DNA from: Chara braunii
Lineage: Eukaryota > Streptophyta > Charophyceae > Charales > Characeae
Direction: 5' to 3'
Length of the DNA: 64,000 nucleotides
Assembly: GCA_003427395.1 (NCBI GenBank)
Contig: BFEA01000111.1
Location: 1,797,096-1,861,095 of the forward strand
The notes under the pieces were generated by a model, which saw only the letters and a list, made by a program, of their open reading frames with translations, was not told the DNA's origin and searched no databases. The first letter of the stretch is position 1. Each line of letters begins with the position of its first letter. Both the position numbers and the translations under genes were made by a program. Shown piece after piece: positions 43,943 to 55,854 of the stretch.

Positions 43943-46010
43943 ACTTACCGGACCATATTAAGCGACGTCCCTGTCGCTTTGCCAAATTAGAAAGTTATTA
44001 ATCCATTCACACTCCAAATGCTGACGAGGTTAGAACCAATCCGATTAGCCGACAGACTCAGGGTTGAGGCCTCAATCAAACCGTGCCAACACAACTATAT
44101 GCTGTCAGGGTTTCAACCTGGGTCTCCATTGTCCTGAAACCAGGACACCGGTGTATTGCGCATCAATACTACAACATAAGTTCTAAAGGCCCTCAAACCA
44201 TCCTCTTCCCCTTCCGTCCTAGAAAACCGCCGACCTCTTGTTGGCTGTCCCAGTTAGCCTCCTTCTCGTAAACAGAGCCATAACTAGGGACGCAGGCTTT
44301 GAATGAGACCTGTGAAGACACTCTTGCCTTCTTTCAACAATTTTCTCACCATCAACCAAAATACATACATATAGTTTATAGCCTCTCTCAACCTTTTCTG
44401 CAGTCTAGTACAGAAACGCCAGGTCTCCATCTGAGCCCACAATAGCCTGGTTGATCGGGCCAGGTCCATGACCCACCACGTTGTTACCTTAGCGGCGGTA
44501 TCCTCCCGTTGGTTATGCAACGATAGGCGTTTTTCCTAACAATCAGTCAGTCAGGATTCTCCAAAAGACCCGACTCCTATCCCGCGGAGTAATTTCTCTG
44601 GGGCGGGCAACTCCCCTTAAACTCTTGCTTCGCGGGCCCGCAGCCAGGTTGTGCCGGCTACCAGCCCTCCACTAGGGGTTGCACCCAAGTGGCACTAAAC
44701 TTTACCGTTAGCTTGGTATTCCTCTAAACATATCTCAGAATTAGCACAGGTGGTCGGGCGGGGCATCACAAATCACAGGCCGCTGCGGGACTACGCAGGG
44801 GTCTGAAGGCATTTATCGGCCCTCCTATAATAGGCACGGCATCCTTCGCTCAATCACAAACAGTCTCCCCGCCGGATCCACAAGGCCGCGACTCCTGACT
44901 TGATCAGAGCCAGCAGTCGCCCATCCTGAGGCATCTCTCGCCCCTAAACATAACAAACAAACATGGTTCCCTCTCGTCAGGCTTTACCAACATAAACAAT
45001 GCTTTCCGTACCATTCAATTTTTACCCACCCTTACTTGGTAAAGGGTGCCTCTCACAAAAGATTTCACAGCCATCCTTTCTCTGTATGGGAAGACTCTTC
45101 GCACGACCTCTTCCAAACCCATGAAGGGACCTCGATAACAATGCAATTCCCACCTTTCAGAACCATGAAGGGGTCTCAACTACCAAACAACTCAAACTGA
45201 GGGACCCCCTTCTGGGTCCCTGTACAACTTAGGCAACGGTGTTTAGTATGACCAAACATGCAAATTTCTGAATCCATCAATCCCGTAGGATTCTCACGGT
45301 TTTTCACAAACAGGCTGCACTTCCCCTCCTTATACTCCGCCCTCTCGTCCGCTTGCAGCAGACCGCACGAGTATACCGGAGGGTAGACAACTTTAAAATT
45401 TACACAATCATGCCCATAAGATATATCTTGTACATCTCTCACACAAAGCCAATCATACATCAGGATAAAATCACACATGTGAGAGTGATAGTGGTCGTCA
45501 CAAAACAAGTCCCATAAAATCTCAACTCATGATACACTCAAGGAGTAGAATGCCTCCCTCAAGACTCAAATACAAACACTCAACTTAAACTCTGTCCATC
45601 TGAGCATGGCTCCCGACCCCACTGTACACCCGCGGAACACGCTCGGGGACACAACATCTACTCAAAACCTAATGGGTGCCTAACCCTCTGTCTCACCTAA
45701 CTCGGGAAAACTCATACCCAAGTCTTTCTCAAACTCAAGTAGTCTCTGTACTGCGAAATCAAAAGTGGACTGAATAGCCCCATGTGTCCTACGACCAACC
45801 CTCATGCCCTAAGCCGTAGCCTACGAAAGAAAAACTCAAAGAAACCTTAATCAGCTATATGTGTACAAGCAGGCACAGACTCATCCTACCACCTCTAACG
45901 TATGCACACATCTAGGGCCCCCTCAGCCAACTTAAACATATGTACACCTCCAACCCGCCCCAGTGGGTGCCAATCACCCTGTCCCTACTGACACATAGAC
46001 AGACCAGACC
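43943..46010 (-). mobile_element. 3' internal non-coding region of the element
   Basis: Between the second gag-like ORF and the LTR start. The first ~560 bp beyond the LTR is matched by 63,451-64,000 (CCGGACYATATTAAGCGACG, CACTCCAAATGCTGACGAGG, TTTCTGCAGTCTAGTACA). A second tRNA-like stretch, on the minus strand, has a B-box-like GGTTGAAACCC at about 44,108 and the stem TGTCCTG/CAGGACA. An obvious polypurine tract next to the LTR was not found. Confidence 0.6.
45176..45508 (-). CDS. Unidentified 110-codon ORF in the 3' internal region
   Basis: An open minus-strand frame between the second gag-like ORF and the LTR. It has ordinary composition and Cys/His residues (HTKHRCLSC) that could bind metal, but I recognise no family. 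The corresponding region of the neighbouring element is outside the window, so conservation cannot be judged. Confidence 0.25.
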   Translation of the reverse strand: MFCDDHYHSHMCDFILMYDWLCVRDVQDISYGHDCVNFKVVYPPVYSCGLLQADERAEYKEGKCSLFVKNRENPTGLMDSEICMFGHTKHRCLSCTGTQKGVPQFELFGS

Positions 46011-48734
46011 CTACTTACACAATTCCTCCTGGTTCTGCCTATACAATTGAGCCCTGCCCCCATCTGGAGCTCGCTCTACAATCCTGCCCTGCCTGTCATA
46101 GAACTTGCCATTGAACTCCGCAACTAGCCCCTCGGCCTTATCCTCAAGGAGTTCTGGGCAGTCCACGACTCTATGCCCTTCCTCCCTGCACCAAAAACAG
46201 GAGGTATCGTGCCACCTGGCAGTCTTCTTCTTTCTCCCCTGCGAACTCGATGTTGAAGGCGTCCCCGTGGTCTCAGTAGTCACCTCATGACATGAGGACA
46301 ATCCCATATGACCCTGAGGTCTGGGCTCCAAAGCCTCAGCACCCTCACCCCCTCGTGCGGCTGTGCCCACTGGCCTGCAGTCTGGGATATCCAACTCTCG
46401 GGGGCCCTCCTCATCAGGCCCCTCTGTCACCACCACCTCATCCCCATATGCTCCTGACGGCTGAGAGCCCCCCATGGCAGTGTACCTCCTGCTGTTGCTG
46501 CTGCCGCGAGTCAGGCCCTCCTGAGTCCGTTTCCGTGGCCCAGGAGCCCAGCTCCGCCCTCAACTCTCCCAACCTTGGGGCAAGCTCTGGAGCGCCGAGT
46601 CTCTGAGGCCTCTCCTGTGGAGTGCCTATCCCCATGGCTGCTACCAGCTAATGCAAACGCGAACCTCTCCTTTCCGTGGACATAGCCATAAGCGACTCCT
46701 GCGCGCCACCCTCCTCCTCAACTGCATCCAAGGGCACCTCCTCCATTGGCTCGGCCTGTCGAGGGGCCACCACTGCTACTCCCTGACTCGGCGAAGCCTG
46801 CATCCCTCGGCCCTGGCCATTGGTACCGGCTCGCCCCGCCTGGCTAGCCTCCCATGCTGCCGAGAGCCTATCCACAGCGNCCGCCATCTCCCCAAATCTC
46901 CTCTCCCACTCAACCTCTTTGGCCTGGCTCCTCGCCCTCTCCTCGGCAAGCTGAGTAGTCAGGTGCTCCACCTCCAACTCTCTGACCCAGAGCTCATTGT
47001 TGAGTAGATTATACCACTGGAAGGATGTAACTGTCGTCTCACATACCCTCCGATCCATGCGCTCAATCACCTGCCTGGTCGCGAAGAACCCCAAGTCCCC
47101 CATCTCTCTCAGCTCACCGGCCCCCTCGTTTGCCTGTCCCGTCTCTCGTGACCTTTGGCGGGCTGCATCCCCATGGCTCTCATACCTGACCCACAATTCG
47201 TCGATCCTCACTCGTCTTGGGCTTGACTGGCGGTGTCGGCTCTATTCCTGCTGCCTCCATCTCAGCTTGCCTCGCGTGTATCTCATCCAGACGGACCCGT
47301 ACCCGGGCGGACTTCTCTTCGCGGGTCTCTCTTGGGGTTCTTCTCACCCGCGGCCCCTCGCCTTCCGGAGTCAGCGCCTCAGCCCCCATCCCCTCGCTCG
47401 TGCATGGCACTGCTGGCGGTAACTCCGCTGGAAGAGACTCCTTGATAACTGGGCTCTTGGTCACATGCGTGGCCGATGGCAAGAAGGGGCGCTTCCACCC
47501 TTGCTCTCTCATACGCTCCCTGACCCTCTGCCTCTGCCCCCTGCTCAGGCATAGCGGCGGCCTCAGGGGGAGACTCCGGAATCTCCTCGCTGCCCGGCTC
47601 AGGAATCCCCTCTGGCCATGAATGCTGTACTGGCTCTGGAATTGGGGAGCATAGCGGGGTATCGACTCCAACCGTGATCACCTCCCGGCCCTGAGGTTGT
47701 ACAGGATCCGGCTGCTCTGCTGCCATCTCAGGATCCTGAGGCTCCTCTCGGTCTCGCATGCCCGTCTCCGTCTCGAGGTCCAAAGGCTCCTCCAACGGTA
47801 CGTAGCATGTCGGCTCAACTGAGCCCTCCCCCAATCGTAAGGCCACCCATCGAGATGCATCAAGATGAGTCGCTAAGCTTCGGAATGGTGTCTCTCTCGG
47901 TATGTCCAACTCCTGCGCTGATGGCAACGGTGAGGGTGATCTCAACTCCTCGCTCGTAATCCGCCAAAACTCAACCGCCCGGAGGCCACAAGCAGGGAAC
48001 GACTCCTCTGCCAGTGCGGGCCCTGCGGGCTCATCCTCCCGCTGTGCTGGGGCCCTCCTCTTCTCTCTGGCCAGCCCCACCTCTCTCGGTGCCAGTTCCC
48101 TTGGCCTCTTGCTTCGTCGTCGTCTCTCGACCCTGGGCTCGGGCCTCTCATGCTGTGGCCGTCCGAATGCCCTCTTGAGCTGGGCTTGGCAGTCCTCCCA
48201 ATCTCGAGCCCGCTCCTGAATCTGTTTGGCCACCGGCCTCTCTGCCCCCCTCGTCCAGATAAGTAGGGCCTGCACCCACTCCTCCCGCGCAATCCCCTGA
48301 CTCAACATGTAGTGCTCATATGCGGGAATGAAATCATCCGCGTTCCCCTCCTCCAATCGAATGGGCATGCAATCGCGTCCTCTAGGGGAAGCTCTCAACC
48401 TCTGCATCCTGGCCTCCACATCCGGCCCAGTCAGGGCCTCCTCACATATCTGAGCGACAGGCTCCTCAAACCGCCCTATACCCCTTTAATGGTGGATCCT
48501 GTCCGCCACTGACCACCCTCTCTGTGCCGCATGATCCCGATATACGTCCAGGAAAAACTCTATGTTATCATCGTCGAACTCAGGCGTAGGCTCCCTCCTA
48601 GGCGGCTCGTGCTGCTCGCCTCTCCCCGCTGCTCCCTGGGGCCCCTGCCGTGGCCGTGTGTCCCTCCCGCCCCTCTGCATGACTGCCTTCGAAAAGTCAG
48701 ACCTGCACAACAGGCGAGAGACAGCAACAGGCAC
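46011..48734 (-). pseudogene. Second gag-like ORF, located 3' of integrase
   Basis: A gag-type protein broken by a stop and frameshifts. The frame of 48,734-48,486 has a capsid-like start (DDDNIEFFLDVYRDHAAQRG) and is cut by an in-frame TAA at 48,486. The same frame reopens to 47,379, with RLEEGNADDFIPAYEHYMLS and ERARDWEDCQAQLKRAFGRP, a second capsid-like segment. Shifted frames carry a Lys/Arg/Glu-rich linker (47,671-47,180) and a predicted coiled coil (47,211-46,648). The last frame (46,475-46,011) has a zinc knuckle C93-X2-C96-X4-H101-X4-C106 (46,158-46,199) followed by FNGKFYDRQGRIV. That tail resembles the one after the knuckle of the first Gag (DGDIYDRWGKHID), so the two are probably homologous. 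Position downstream of pol is unusual. Alternatives are a gag-only element inserted here, or an extra ORF acquired by the element. Confidence 0.7.
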
Positions 48735-48884
48735 ACAGCAGGGTCAGCAACTGAGCCCATTGGCTTGGGGAAATCTCACATACACCCCACACTCATCCAC
48801 CCCAATTTCCCACCTATCTAATCACCTGACATGGGTAATACCTAGGTGAGGCTCTATTCCTAATGAGATCTCAAGGTGCCTTAC

Positions 48885-50111
48885 CTATTCCCTGGCCACA
48901 AACTTCTTCAGCCTCGTCCCCGACACCCAGTCCTGCCACCCGGTCCCATCCAACTCTTCAATTTGGTAGGCCCCAAACTCGCCACATCGCACGATCCTAT
49001 AGGGCCCCAACCACAACTTATCTAGCTTCCTGGACCATTGTTTTTCCAGCGAGGAGTCATACAGCAGCACCGCATCCCCAACTTTCAGCGGATCCTTCCT
49101 TATCCGGGCCATCTGGTCCTATCTCGTCTTGTCTTCCATGCGGCTTCTCTCTACTTGACCACCGGCCTCTCGTAACCTTTCCTCAACGGCCTCCACCTGC
49201 CGCGCTCGTATATCGAGCAGTTCTTCAAAAGACAGGTTCACTTCCACGTCCTGGCACCTCCACGTCTTCATGAAACTTTCTATGGGAAAGGTGGCGTGCC
49301 TTCCGTACTATAGTATGGCTGGTGCATACTTGGTGGTCCTTTTCACTGTAACATTTTCCATGAAGAAAGCTGCTCTCAGGAACTTCGGCCACTGGTTAGG
49401 CTTCCCCTCAGTCCATTGGGCCAAGAGATTTGTGATGGTACTATGCCCCCTCTCCACCGGTGCATTGGCCTGGGGATGCACGGCAGTAGTATAATTTGCC
49501 ACCACACCATACCCCGCAAGCAAGGTCCGCACCTCGTTACAGGTGAATTTCGACTCCCGGTCCATCACAAATTCCCTGACAAATGGATAGCGCAGGTAGT
49601 ACTCTTCGATGCACCTTGCTTAAACAGGGCCAGTCTTTGTGCAAATAGCCCGACCGTCCACGAACCCGGTAAGGTTATCCTGTGCATCGAAGATATAATT
49701 AGTTTCATCCTCCCCGAGTGGCATGAACAACAAGTCCAGGTGTACGACTGCACCTACTTCCCGTTCCAGCCTGGGGTGCAGAGGCTCCCCAGGCCTTTGT
49801 GCTGACCTCTGTTGGCAAGGTACACAAGACTGGCAGTACTTGATAACCATAGTCAGCATTCCGTCCCAATGGTATAACTCACTTATCTTTGCGCACGTAG
49901 CACTAACGCCTCGGTGCCCCCCTGCTATACCATCGTGTAAGGCTGCTATGACATCGATCTGCTGGTTCCTCCCACATACGATCCTCTTGGGGTTCTCGAC
50001 TTGTCGTTTTATAAACAGATGGTCATCTCTCACTACGTAGAGATGCCTCATCTTCTTGGCTTTAGCACTCGCGTCCCTATCCCTTATCTCGCACGACAGG
50101 AGTAACCCCAA
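48885..50111 (-). pseudogene. Integrase domain of Ty3/Gypsy pol
   Basis: From 50,111 the frame reads a zinc-binding HHCC region (LHDGIAGGHRG ... YCQSCVPCQ), then the first catalytic Asp in VVHLDLLFMPLG. An in-frame TAA at 49,620-49,622 interrupts it. The same frame resumes with MDRESKFTCNEV (second Asp) and HPQANAPVERGHSTI (catalytic Glu). The C-terminal module lies in another frame at 49,112-48,885 (VLLYDSSLEKQWSRKLDKLW, WLGPYRIV, VSGTRLKKFVARE), the typical DNA-binding tail. No true chromodomain is evident. DDE residues survive, but stop and frameshift mean it is not functional. Confidence 0.9.
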
Positions 50112-51055
50112 CTCCCGATAGATCTCGTCATACTCTTCTGCGCGGAAGGCCTCTCTAATTTCTCCCTCTTCGAACTCGTCGTCCTGGCTCTCAGGAATAA
50201 GAAGTTCGCCTTCCTTGAACCGGTTGAGCTCCTCTGGTTAAAATTCCCCTGCAGGAGCGTATTAGTGAGCAAGTACATCCCTCTCATTAGTTGCTCATGC
50301 TCCTCTACCTGGGTTGGGCCTTCCTCTATCGTCCTCACCTCCTCCGCCAGACTATGTGTCCCTGCCAATGCCAACTTCATCATCCAGCCAACATCCCTAC
50401 TCCCCCACGGATCCTCTTCCTGGAAGGGCTTGAGGACCAACTCCTCCTTTCGCTCATACCCCCTTGGTGCTAGCCATATAGGATGCGTGACGCAGCTAGG
50501 CACCCTCAACGACCACTCATTTATATGGAGGCGGACATCCTCCTCCTGGTCCAAGAACCCGTCAACAGGTGGGGTATCCTCAATCGACTCCTGACTCGCC
50601 CCATCCAAGTTGATACGGCTCAGCCCATCCGCCCTGCTCTTGTCCCCGGGAATCCTCTCCAACTCAAAGTTAAACATCCAAATGTAAGTCAACCACCTTG
50701 CGATGGTTGGGTCAGATGGAGTATAACTTTTCAGGGAACACGCAAGCGCAGTAGGGTCCACCCTCAAAATGAGCCTTCTGCCGAAGATATAATTCCGGAA
50801 GGTCCTTAGGCAATGGAGCACCGCCAACGTCCCTTTCTTGAACTGCGAGTAGTTCCTCTCAGTCATATTGAGAGTACGACTTTCAAACCTTAGCGGCCTC
50901 TCCTTTCCATCTGCATCTGTCTGGATCAGGACCCCCCCTAAGGCAGTTGGTTCGGCATCTGTCTCGACAACGAATGACCTTTCCTCTGTGGCCTCATAAT
51001 TTGGCGCTCCCAGCACTAAGCCTCCTTCCTTGAACTCTCCCTTCATCCTTTCCAC
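50084..51055 (-). pseudogene. RNase H domain of pol, catalytic Glu replaced
   Basis: Contains SFVVETDAEPTALGGVLIQ with the first Asp, RPLRFESRTLNMTERNYSQF, and the LILRVDPTALACSL and SRADGLSRI Asp motifs. The usual KKETLAV glutamate is Gly here (FKKGTLAVLHCLRTF), so the four-acid active site is broken. A long tether with charged residues connects to integrase. Confidence 0.9.
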
Positions 51056-52203
51056 TGCCTCTTCCTAGTCGTCGCCCCAGACCCATTCCTGACCCTGATG
51101 CACAATCTTCCTTAAATGCCTTGTCTTGGTGGCGAAGTCCTACACAAAACTCCTCCAAAACCCACAGGTCCCAAGGAAGCTCCTCACGTCCGTTATTGAC
51201 TGGAAGGGGACTGGCCACTCTAGGATCTTGTCCGTTTTCTTCACATCTGGCCTCCGCCCTTTCTCTTTGTAGACAGAGCCCAGAATCGTGGCCTCCCTCA
51301 TACAATGCTTCGACTTGGGGCCGCTCGCCGTCAGGTTATATTGTTCCAACAGACCTAGAACCTGATTGATATCCTGGATGTGCTTCTAGACGAACCGCCT
51401 CACTCCTGGCACCACTTCGTCTTCCTCCTTCTCCTTTGGACCCTTGACCGCCAAATCGTCAATGTAGGGCTGAGTGATATTGGACTAACCGTCTCCATGA
51501 CCCTAATCATGTGCCTTTGCACCATTGCCACCGCATTAGTCCATCCCTGAAGGGCCACATTCATATGCATCAGCCCCCTTGGCGTATGCATTGCCGTCAC
51601 CGGCCTATCCGGCGGGTATACAGGAAATTGGTCATACCCAGAGTAAAGGTCTATAAGCGAGATTATAGACCTTCCTGCGCATGACTCTGACAGGGCGTCC
51701 GCGTTCGGCAATCCTCCCGCGTCCCGCACCGTCACCTCATTCAAACGTTGCAGATCCTGCACCCATTGTAGCGTCCCGTTCGGCTTGATAAAGCAAAACC
51801 AAGGGGAGGCATACGGTCAACTGGAGTAGTCTGCCACGTACGTCTGCATTTTCCCGTCCAGGTAGTCCACCACCTTCTTCTCCTCATCCGGATTCAGATA
51901 TCGCGCNCCCCTCAGGTTCCACNGCTCGTGTNGGACNGTATGGATTCGTATCATTAGGATCTTATCCACGTCCAACCTCCCACGCTCGTCATCATTAAAC
52001 GCATACGCGCAATGCCTCCTCTTCATGGTCTCCACCATCAAGGCCCTCTCCTGGGGCGAAAGGAAACCAGGCTCGCCAATTATCAGCCCCTCCTCATTCT
52101 CTTTATTGATGCGGCATGACCCTGCCTGCGCGCGCTCCCGCATACGCCTTATCAGCCCTCGCTCCCGCTCATAATAGGCTTCCTCATCCTCCGTGACAAG
52201 CAC
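51056..52203 (-). pseudogene. Reverse transcriptase domain of pol
   Basis: The N-terminal part is in the frame of 52,203-51,817 (YLNPDEEKKVVDYLDGKMQ), ending in a stop, with four N at 51,907-51,938. The frame of 51,762-51,400 has the palm motif LIDLYSGYDQFPVYPPDRP and the TPRGLMHMNVALQGWTNAVA segment. The catalytic box Y-I-D-D is encoded at 51,455-51,466 one frame away, and the thumb/connection (EQYNLTASGPKSKHC, RSFLGTCGFWRSFV) follows at 51,349-51,140. At least two stops and two frame changes are present. Confidence 0.92.
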
Positions 52204-52226
52204 GGGGACTGGACGACACTTCCTAT

Positions 52227-53479
52227 CTACGGTTTTGTACCGCCTTTGGGAGCCCTGCTTAAGCCCTCCCCTAAAAAAGGCCGACTTGTCGTTTGGGCCT
52301 GGGCCATCCCAGGGTCCCCTTTCCTCCCGCGAAGCCGATAGATCAGCTCCACTTCTCCCACCTGAGGGCTTTCCAGGACCTGCTCCCTCAATGCCTTTAT
52401 AGCCTCAGGGTCTGCCATATCATGCGCCGCCACCACCTCCATTGCCATATTCACATCGTTAAGGCTCAGGGACAACACCTCGCCAACTCCTTCCTCCTCC
52501 TGCTCCTCCCGGAGTCTCCGTCGCGCGTACTCAGACTCCTCGAAGGTGAAGGAGCCGAGGTTGAGCCTGTTCCTCGCACTTCCGGACCCTGTGTTCCGGC
52601 ACTTAATAATTTCGTAATTCCCGCAGGCCGGAGATAGAGCTAGGATCATCGTCCCCTCATGCCTGTTGAAGACCAAGGTCTCCGTTCGGCAGAGGAACGA
52701 CCCCCCAGAAGGATAGGGTGGTCGACATCGGGCATGACGAAGAAGCACGTTCGCGCCCTTACCCTCCCGATTTCCACCATCACATTAGACGAGGTGCCAC
52801 AGAATATGGCCTTGCAGTTGGCGTCATGCAGCACACCATGGTAGGAATGGTCAACCTCCAACCCTAACATAGTCGCGTCCCGCTCCCGGATGATATTCAT
52901 CTCCGCGCCCGTGTCCACCATTGCGATGCTTGACTGGTCCCTCACCTTCAAGTCCACCAACCCACACGCCACATATTTCCAATCCATCTTAGTGCCCGCC
53001 TTTGTCCACTCTATCTCCCTGGAAAGAATTGAGCTTAGGTGGACATTGGGCACTAACCTTCGCGAGAGCCGCCCTTTCAGCTCGCCACGGAGCCTTGGTG
53101 CCGACGCCAAAATGTCCTTTAAATTCATCAAATCGTTGTGGCCTTCCAGGAGCTTATCTACCATCCGCTCCACGTCAAAACCTTCCTCCAGCCAGACTGC
53201 GTACTTCTTTCTTTTTGGCACGCCATCGTGCAGGCTCGGCTCCGCTCCTCCCTGAATCCCTCTCTTCTTGGCACTCTGCTCAGCTCGCCGATGTTCTTCC
53301 TGGCGGAGCCTCTCATCCTCTTCGCCATGACCCTCATCTTCCTCTTCTTGAACCTCTACCACTTCTTTCCTTCGTTCATGCTCAGACTCCTTTCGAGGAG
53401 GCGCCCGACTAGGTGCCTGGCTGGGCCCTTGACTGGTGGTAGCCTTACTTTGGCCCCTAGTCTGCGCGGCCTGGGGCAC
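52227..53479 (-). pseudogene. Aspartic protease region of pol
   Basis: The frame of 53,479-52,646 begins with a charged linker and a pre-protease segment (FDVERMVDKLLEGHNDLMNL). It contains the active-site motif AMVDTGAEMNIIRERDA and the flap/end motif FFVMPDVDHPILLG. Immediately after ILLG, at a run of six G on the minus strand (near 52,705), the homologous reading moves to the frame of 52,748-52,227 (SFLCRTETLVFNRHEGTMIL). The protease sits between the Gag knuckle and RT, as in all Ty3/Gypsy elements. Confidence 0.9.
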
Positions 53480-55460
53480 CTTCCATTTGACATAGGGGGC
53501 CTGAAGGTCATCCCTGACCTAGGACCTGCCCCGGCCGTCACCACGCTTGGACACCCTTGCGGTCCTGATGATGACTCCGGGCCGGACCCATAGAGCATTA
53601 CCTCAGGAAGATTCATTTCCCATTCTCGGGCCTCTTCGCACATCACCCTTAGCCGTTCCTGATATCTGCCGACCTTTGCAAGCAGGTCGTCCATCCTTTC
53701 CAGGATGGTCGAGGTTGACTCTCTCACCACCTCCTCCGCCTCGTCGTCGGACTCAACAACTATGGGCTCCTCCTTTATAGTCCCCGCCTTCANCCGCTGA
53801 GTCACTTCCTCATTTTCATCCACAATCTCCTCGACTCTCACACCCGGGTCTTGCCTTTCCTGCCATATCCTAAACATTGGTGGGGCCGCTGGAGGCCCTG
53901 CCGCTGCTCGCCTGGGGGCTTCCAGCCTCATTCCTCCTGGGTTCTTGGGATCAATATGTTTTCCCCACCGATCATATATGTCCCCGTCCATACAGGTGGA
54001 GATTAGTCCTGCCAGCTCGTCGTCCCGCCGCTGTTGGCAGAATCGTATGGTGTGGCCCACCTCGCCACAATGCTAACAAGTTGCGTTCCGCCAGTCGAAG
54101 CGGGGCCTCCCATACCCTTGGCCCCCTCCCTGGCTGCCTTGGCCACTTTGGTTCTGACCCCCTTGACCATTCCAGCCCCCTCCACGACCTCCACCATTTC
54201 CCCCTCGCCCCCGGCCGCCCCCTCCTCTACATCCTTGGCCCCGGACCCCATTGCCCTGCCCGCCTTGTCCTTGGCCCCCTCCCCGGCCCACACTAGCTTG
54301 CGAGGCCTGTTGGGAGGGCCGCGGTTAAGCCACGGGCTGGCTTTGAGTCGCCGGGTAGCTCGGGGGGCCCATACTTACTGATGGGCCCGAATAGAGGACC
54401 ATGTGTCCCGTGTGGGCCTGACTCCCTCCACACGAGACACAGTGGTTACAACTGGGCCAGGGCGCGGAATGACAATGCGGCACCCAGTGCCCACAAGCTG
54501 GTGGCAACCCCATGTGCGATGGTCCTGCTGGCGTTGGCGCGGCCGAGGCGACAGGCGGTGGTGCGGCAATGGCTTAGGGAGCCTGCCCCTTCCCTAACCC
54601 CTGCCCTCCCTGCAGCAGATTGCGCTGCTTCCTCTGGGCCTTAGTCAGGACTTGGGAACCCATCTCCCCTCCGCCGTAGTCTTCTCGCCCAGCCTCCTCA
54701 TCCACTGCCCCTGACGCCGGCCTCGGGCCACTAGCACCTCTCTTTTCCGTATCTCTGCTTCGTTATCATACCCTAGTGTCGCCAACACGTCCGTAACAAT
54801 TCTCTTCACCCCTGGGGTCTCGGATGCGGTAGCATCCCTCTCCTTCCTCTTGCGCCTTTGCAACCTCATTTGGTGGTGCTCCACCTGATTCAGGCTCCTT
54901 TCTTCCACTCCCTCATCAATGGTTGCCCAGGTGAGCCTCTCGCTCCCTTCCCCATACTTGGTCAGCTCTGTGGCCTCCGAGCCCGTAAGCAGCCCCAAAA
55001 ATGTGGCGCACTGTGCCTCGTCAGAAATCCCGTGCACCTTCCTAGCCTTTTTCTTAAACTCGTGCACGAACGCCCCAATGGTAGAGAAATCTTCCTTATT
55101 CATGGCCTCCAAGTCGGCCATGGTCAACAGACCGTCCCCCAGCCTGTACTTCTTTCGCATTAGATCCCCAAACTTTGTCCAACTGCCACTGGCGGCATCC
55201 ACTACCTTAGTTACTTCCCGATGGTGACTATGCAGGACATACCTCAGGACCCGCTGGAGCTTGACCTTATCTGACAATCCCACCAGCGCCTGTTCCGTTA
55301 GATCCAACCAGTCAGATACCCGATCCCCCTTGAAATGGAATATCTTGACCTTTGGGACATTGCTCGGCGCCCTTTCGCGCTTGTCCAAGGCATCGATGAG
55401 GTCGTCGAGAGTCACAAGCCTCCTCCCACCGTCAGCCATCTCCTCTGGCATTTTGGCCAA
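53356..55460 (-). pseudogene. Gag polyprotein of Ty3/Gypsy element
   Basis: Starts at ATG 55,460 with MAKMPEEMADGGRRLVTLDD. The capsid region includes VKIFHFKGDRVSDWLDLTEQ, LGDGLLTMADLEAMN and GAFVHEFKKKARKVHGISDE, typical of plant-type Gag. A frame change near 54.6 kb leads to a Pro-rich, then Gly/Arg-rich (RGG-like) linker (54,291-54,080) and a CCHC knuckle C-X2-C-GEVG-H-TIRF-C at about 54,037-54,078. The second residue of the knuckle is a TAG stop (54,073-54,075). After the knuckle the frame runs acidic to 53,356 with a Leu/Glu-rich segment (STILERMDDLLAKVG). Confidence 0.9.
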
Positions 55461-55833
55461 CCGCCTTCGACTTCAATCTTCCTGTTACAAAAGACGATGG
55501 GACAAAGGACCCCACTCAGCGACTCAACCCTTCACGACCCTATCGGGTTTGACCACTTAGACACCCCATACTCTAAACCTGGCAGACACTCCTTTTCCTA
55601 TTTCCCTTAGGCTCACCTAGATAAGGCTAATCCTCACCATAGAACTTCCTCACCCACTTGCTTCATTCAAGCTGTCGACCATGTCACCAGTCAATCAATC
55701 ATTCAACCCACAGTCGAGTAGATCGCCATACAATTCATCTCATAGTCCTTCTCTTACTCACTCATGTGCCTGGTTTCACTCTTACTCCCATACCCGGATG
55801 TCGTTCCAACAGGGACAATGGTAGGCTTCCGTT

Positions 55834-55852
55834 ATCCCTGGCAACGACGCCA
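55834..55852 (-). promoter_or_regulatory. Primer-binding site resembling the tRNA-Asp complement
   Basis: Two bases inside the LTR end (...CGACA, GG), the minus strand reads TGGCGTCGTTGCCAGGGA. Plant tRNA-Asp would give TGGCGCCGTTGCCGGGGA, so 16 of 18 positions agree. Position and spacing are those of a retrotransposon minus-strand primer site and fix the 5' LTR boundary. Confidence 0.75.
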
Positions 55853-55854
55853 CC

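Noticed and set aside
48885-49112. Chromodomain at the end of integrase
   Set aside because: The segment matches the ordinary C-terminal integrase module (LGPYRIV..., LKKFVARE); the aromatic cage pattern of a chromodomain is not visible.
49308-49568. Separate DDE transposase gene
   Set aside because: It is the second half of the same integrase in the same frame, separated by a single stop codon.
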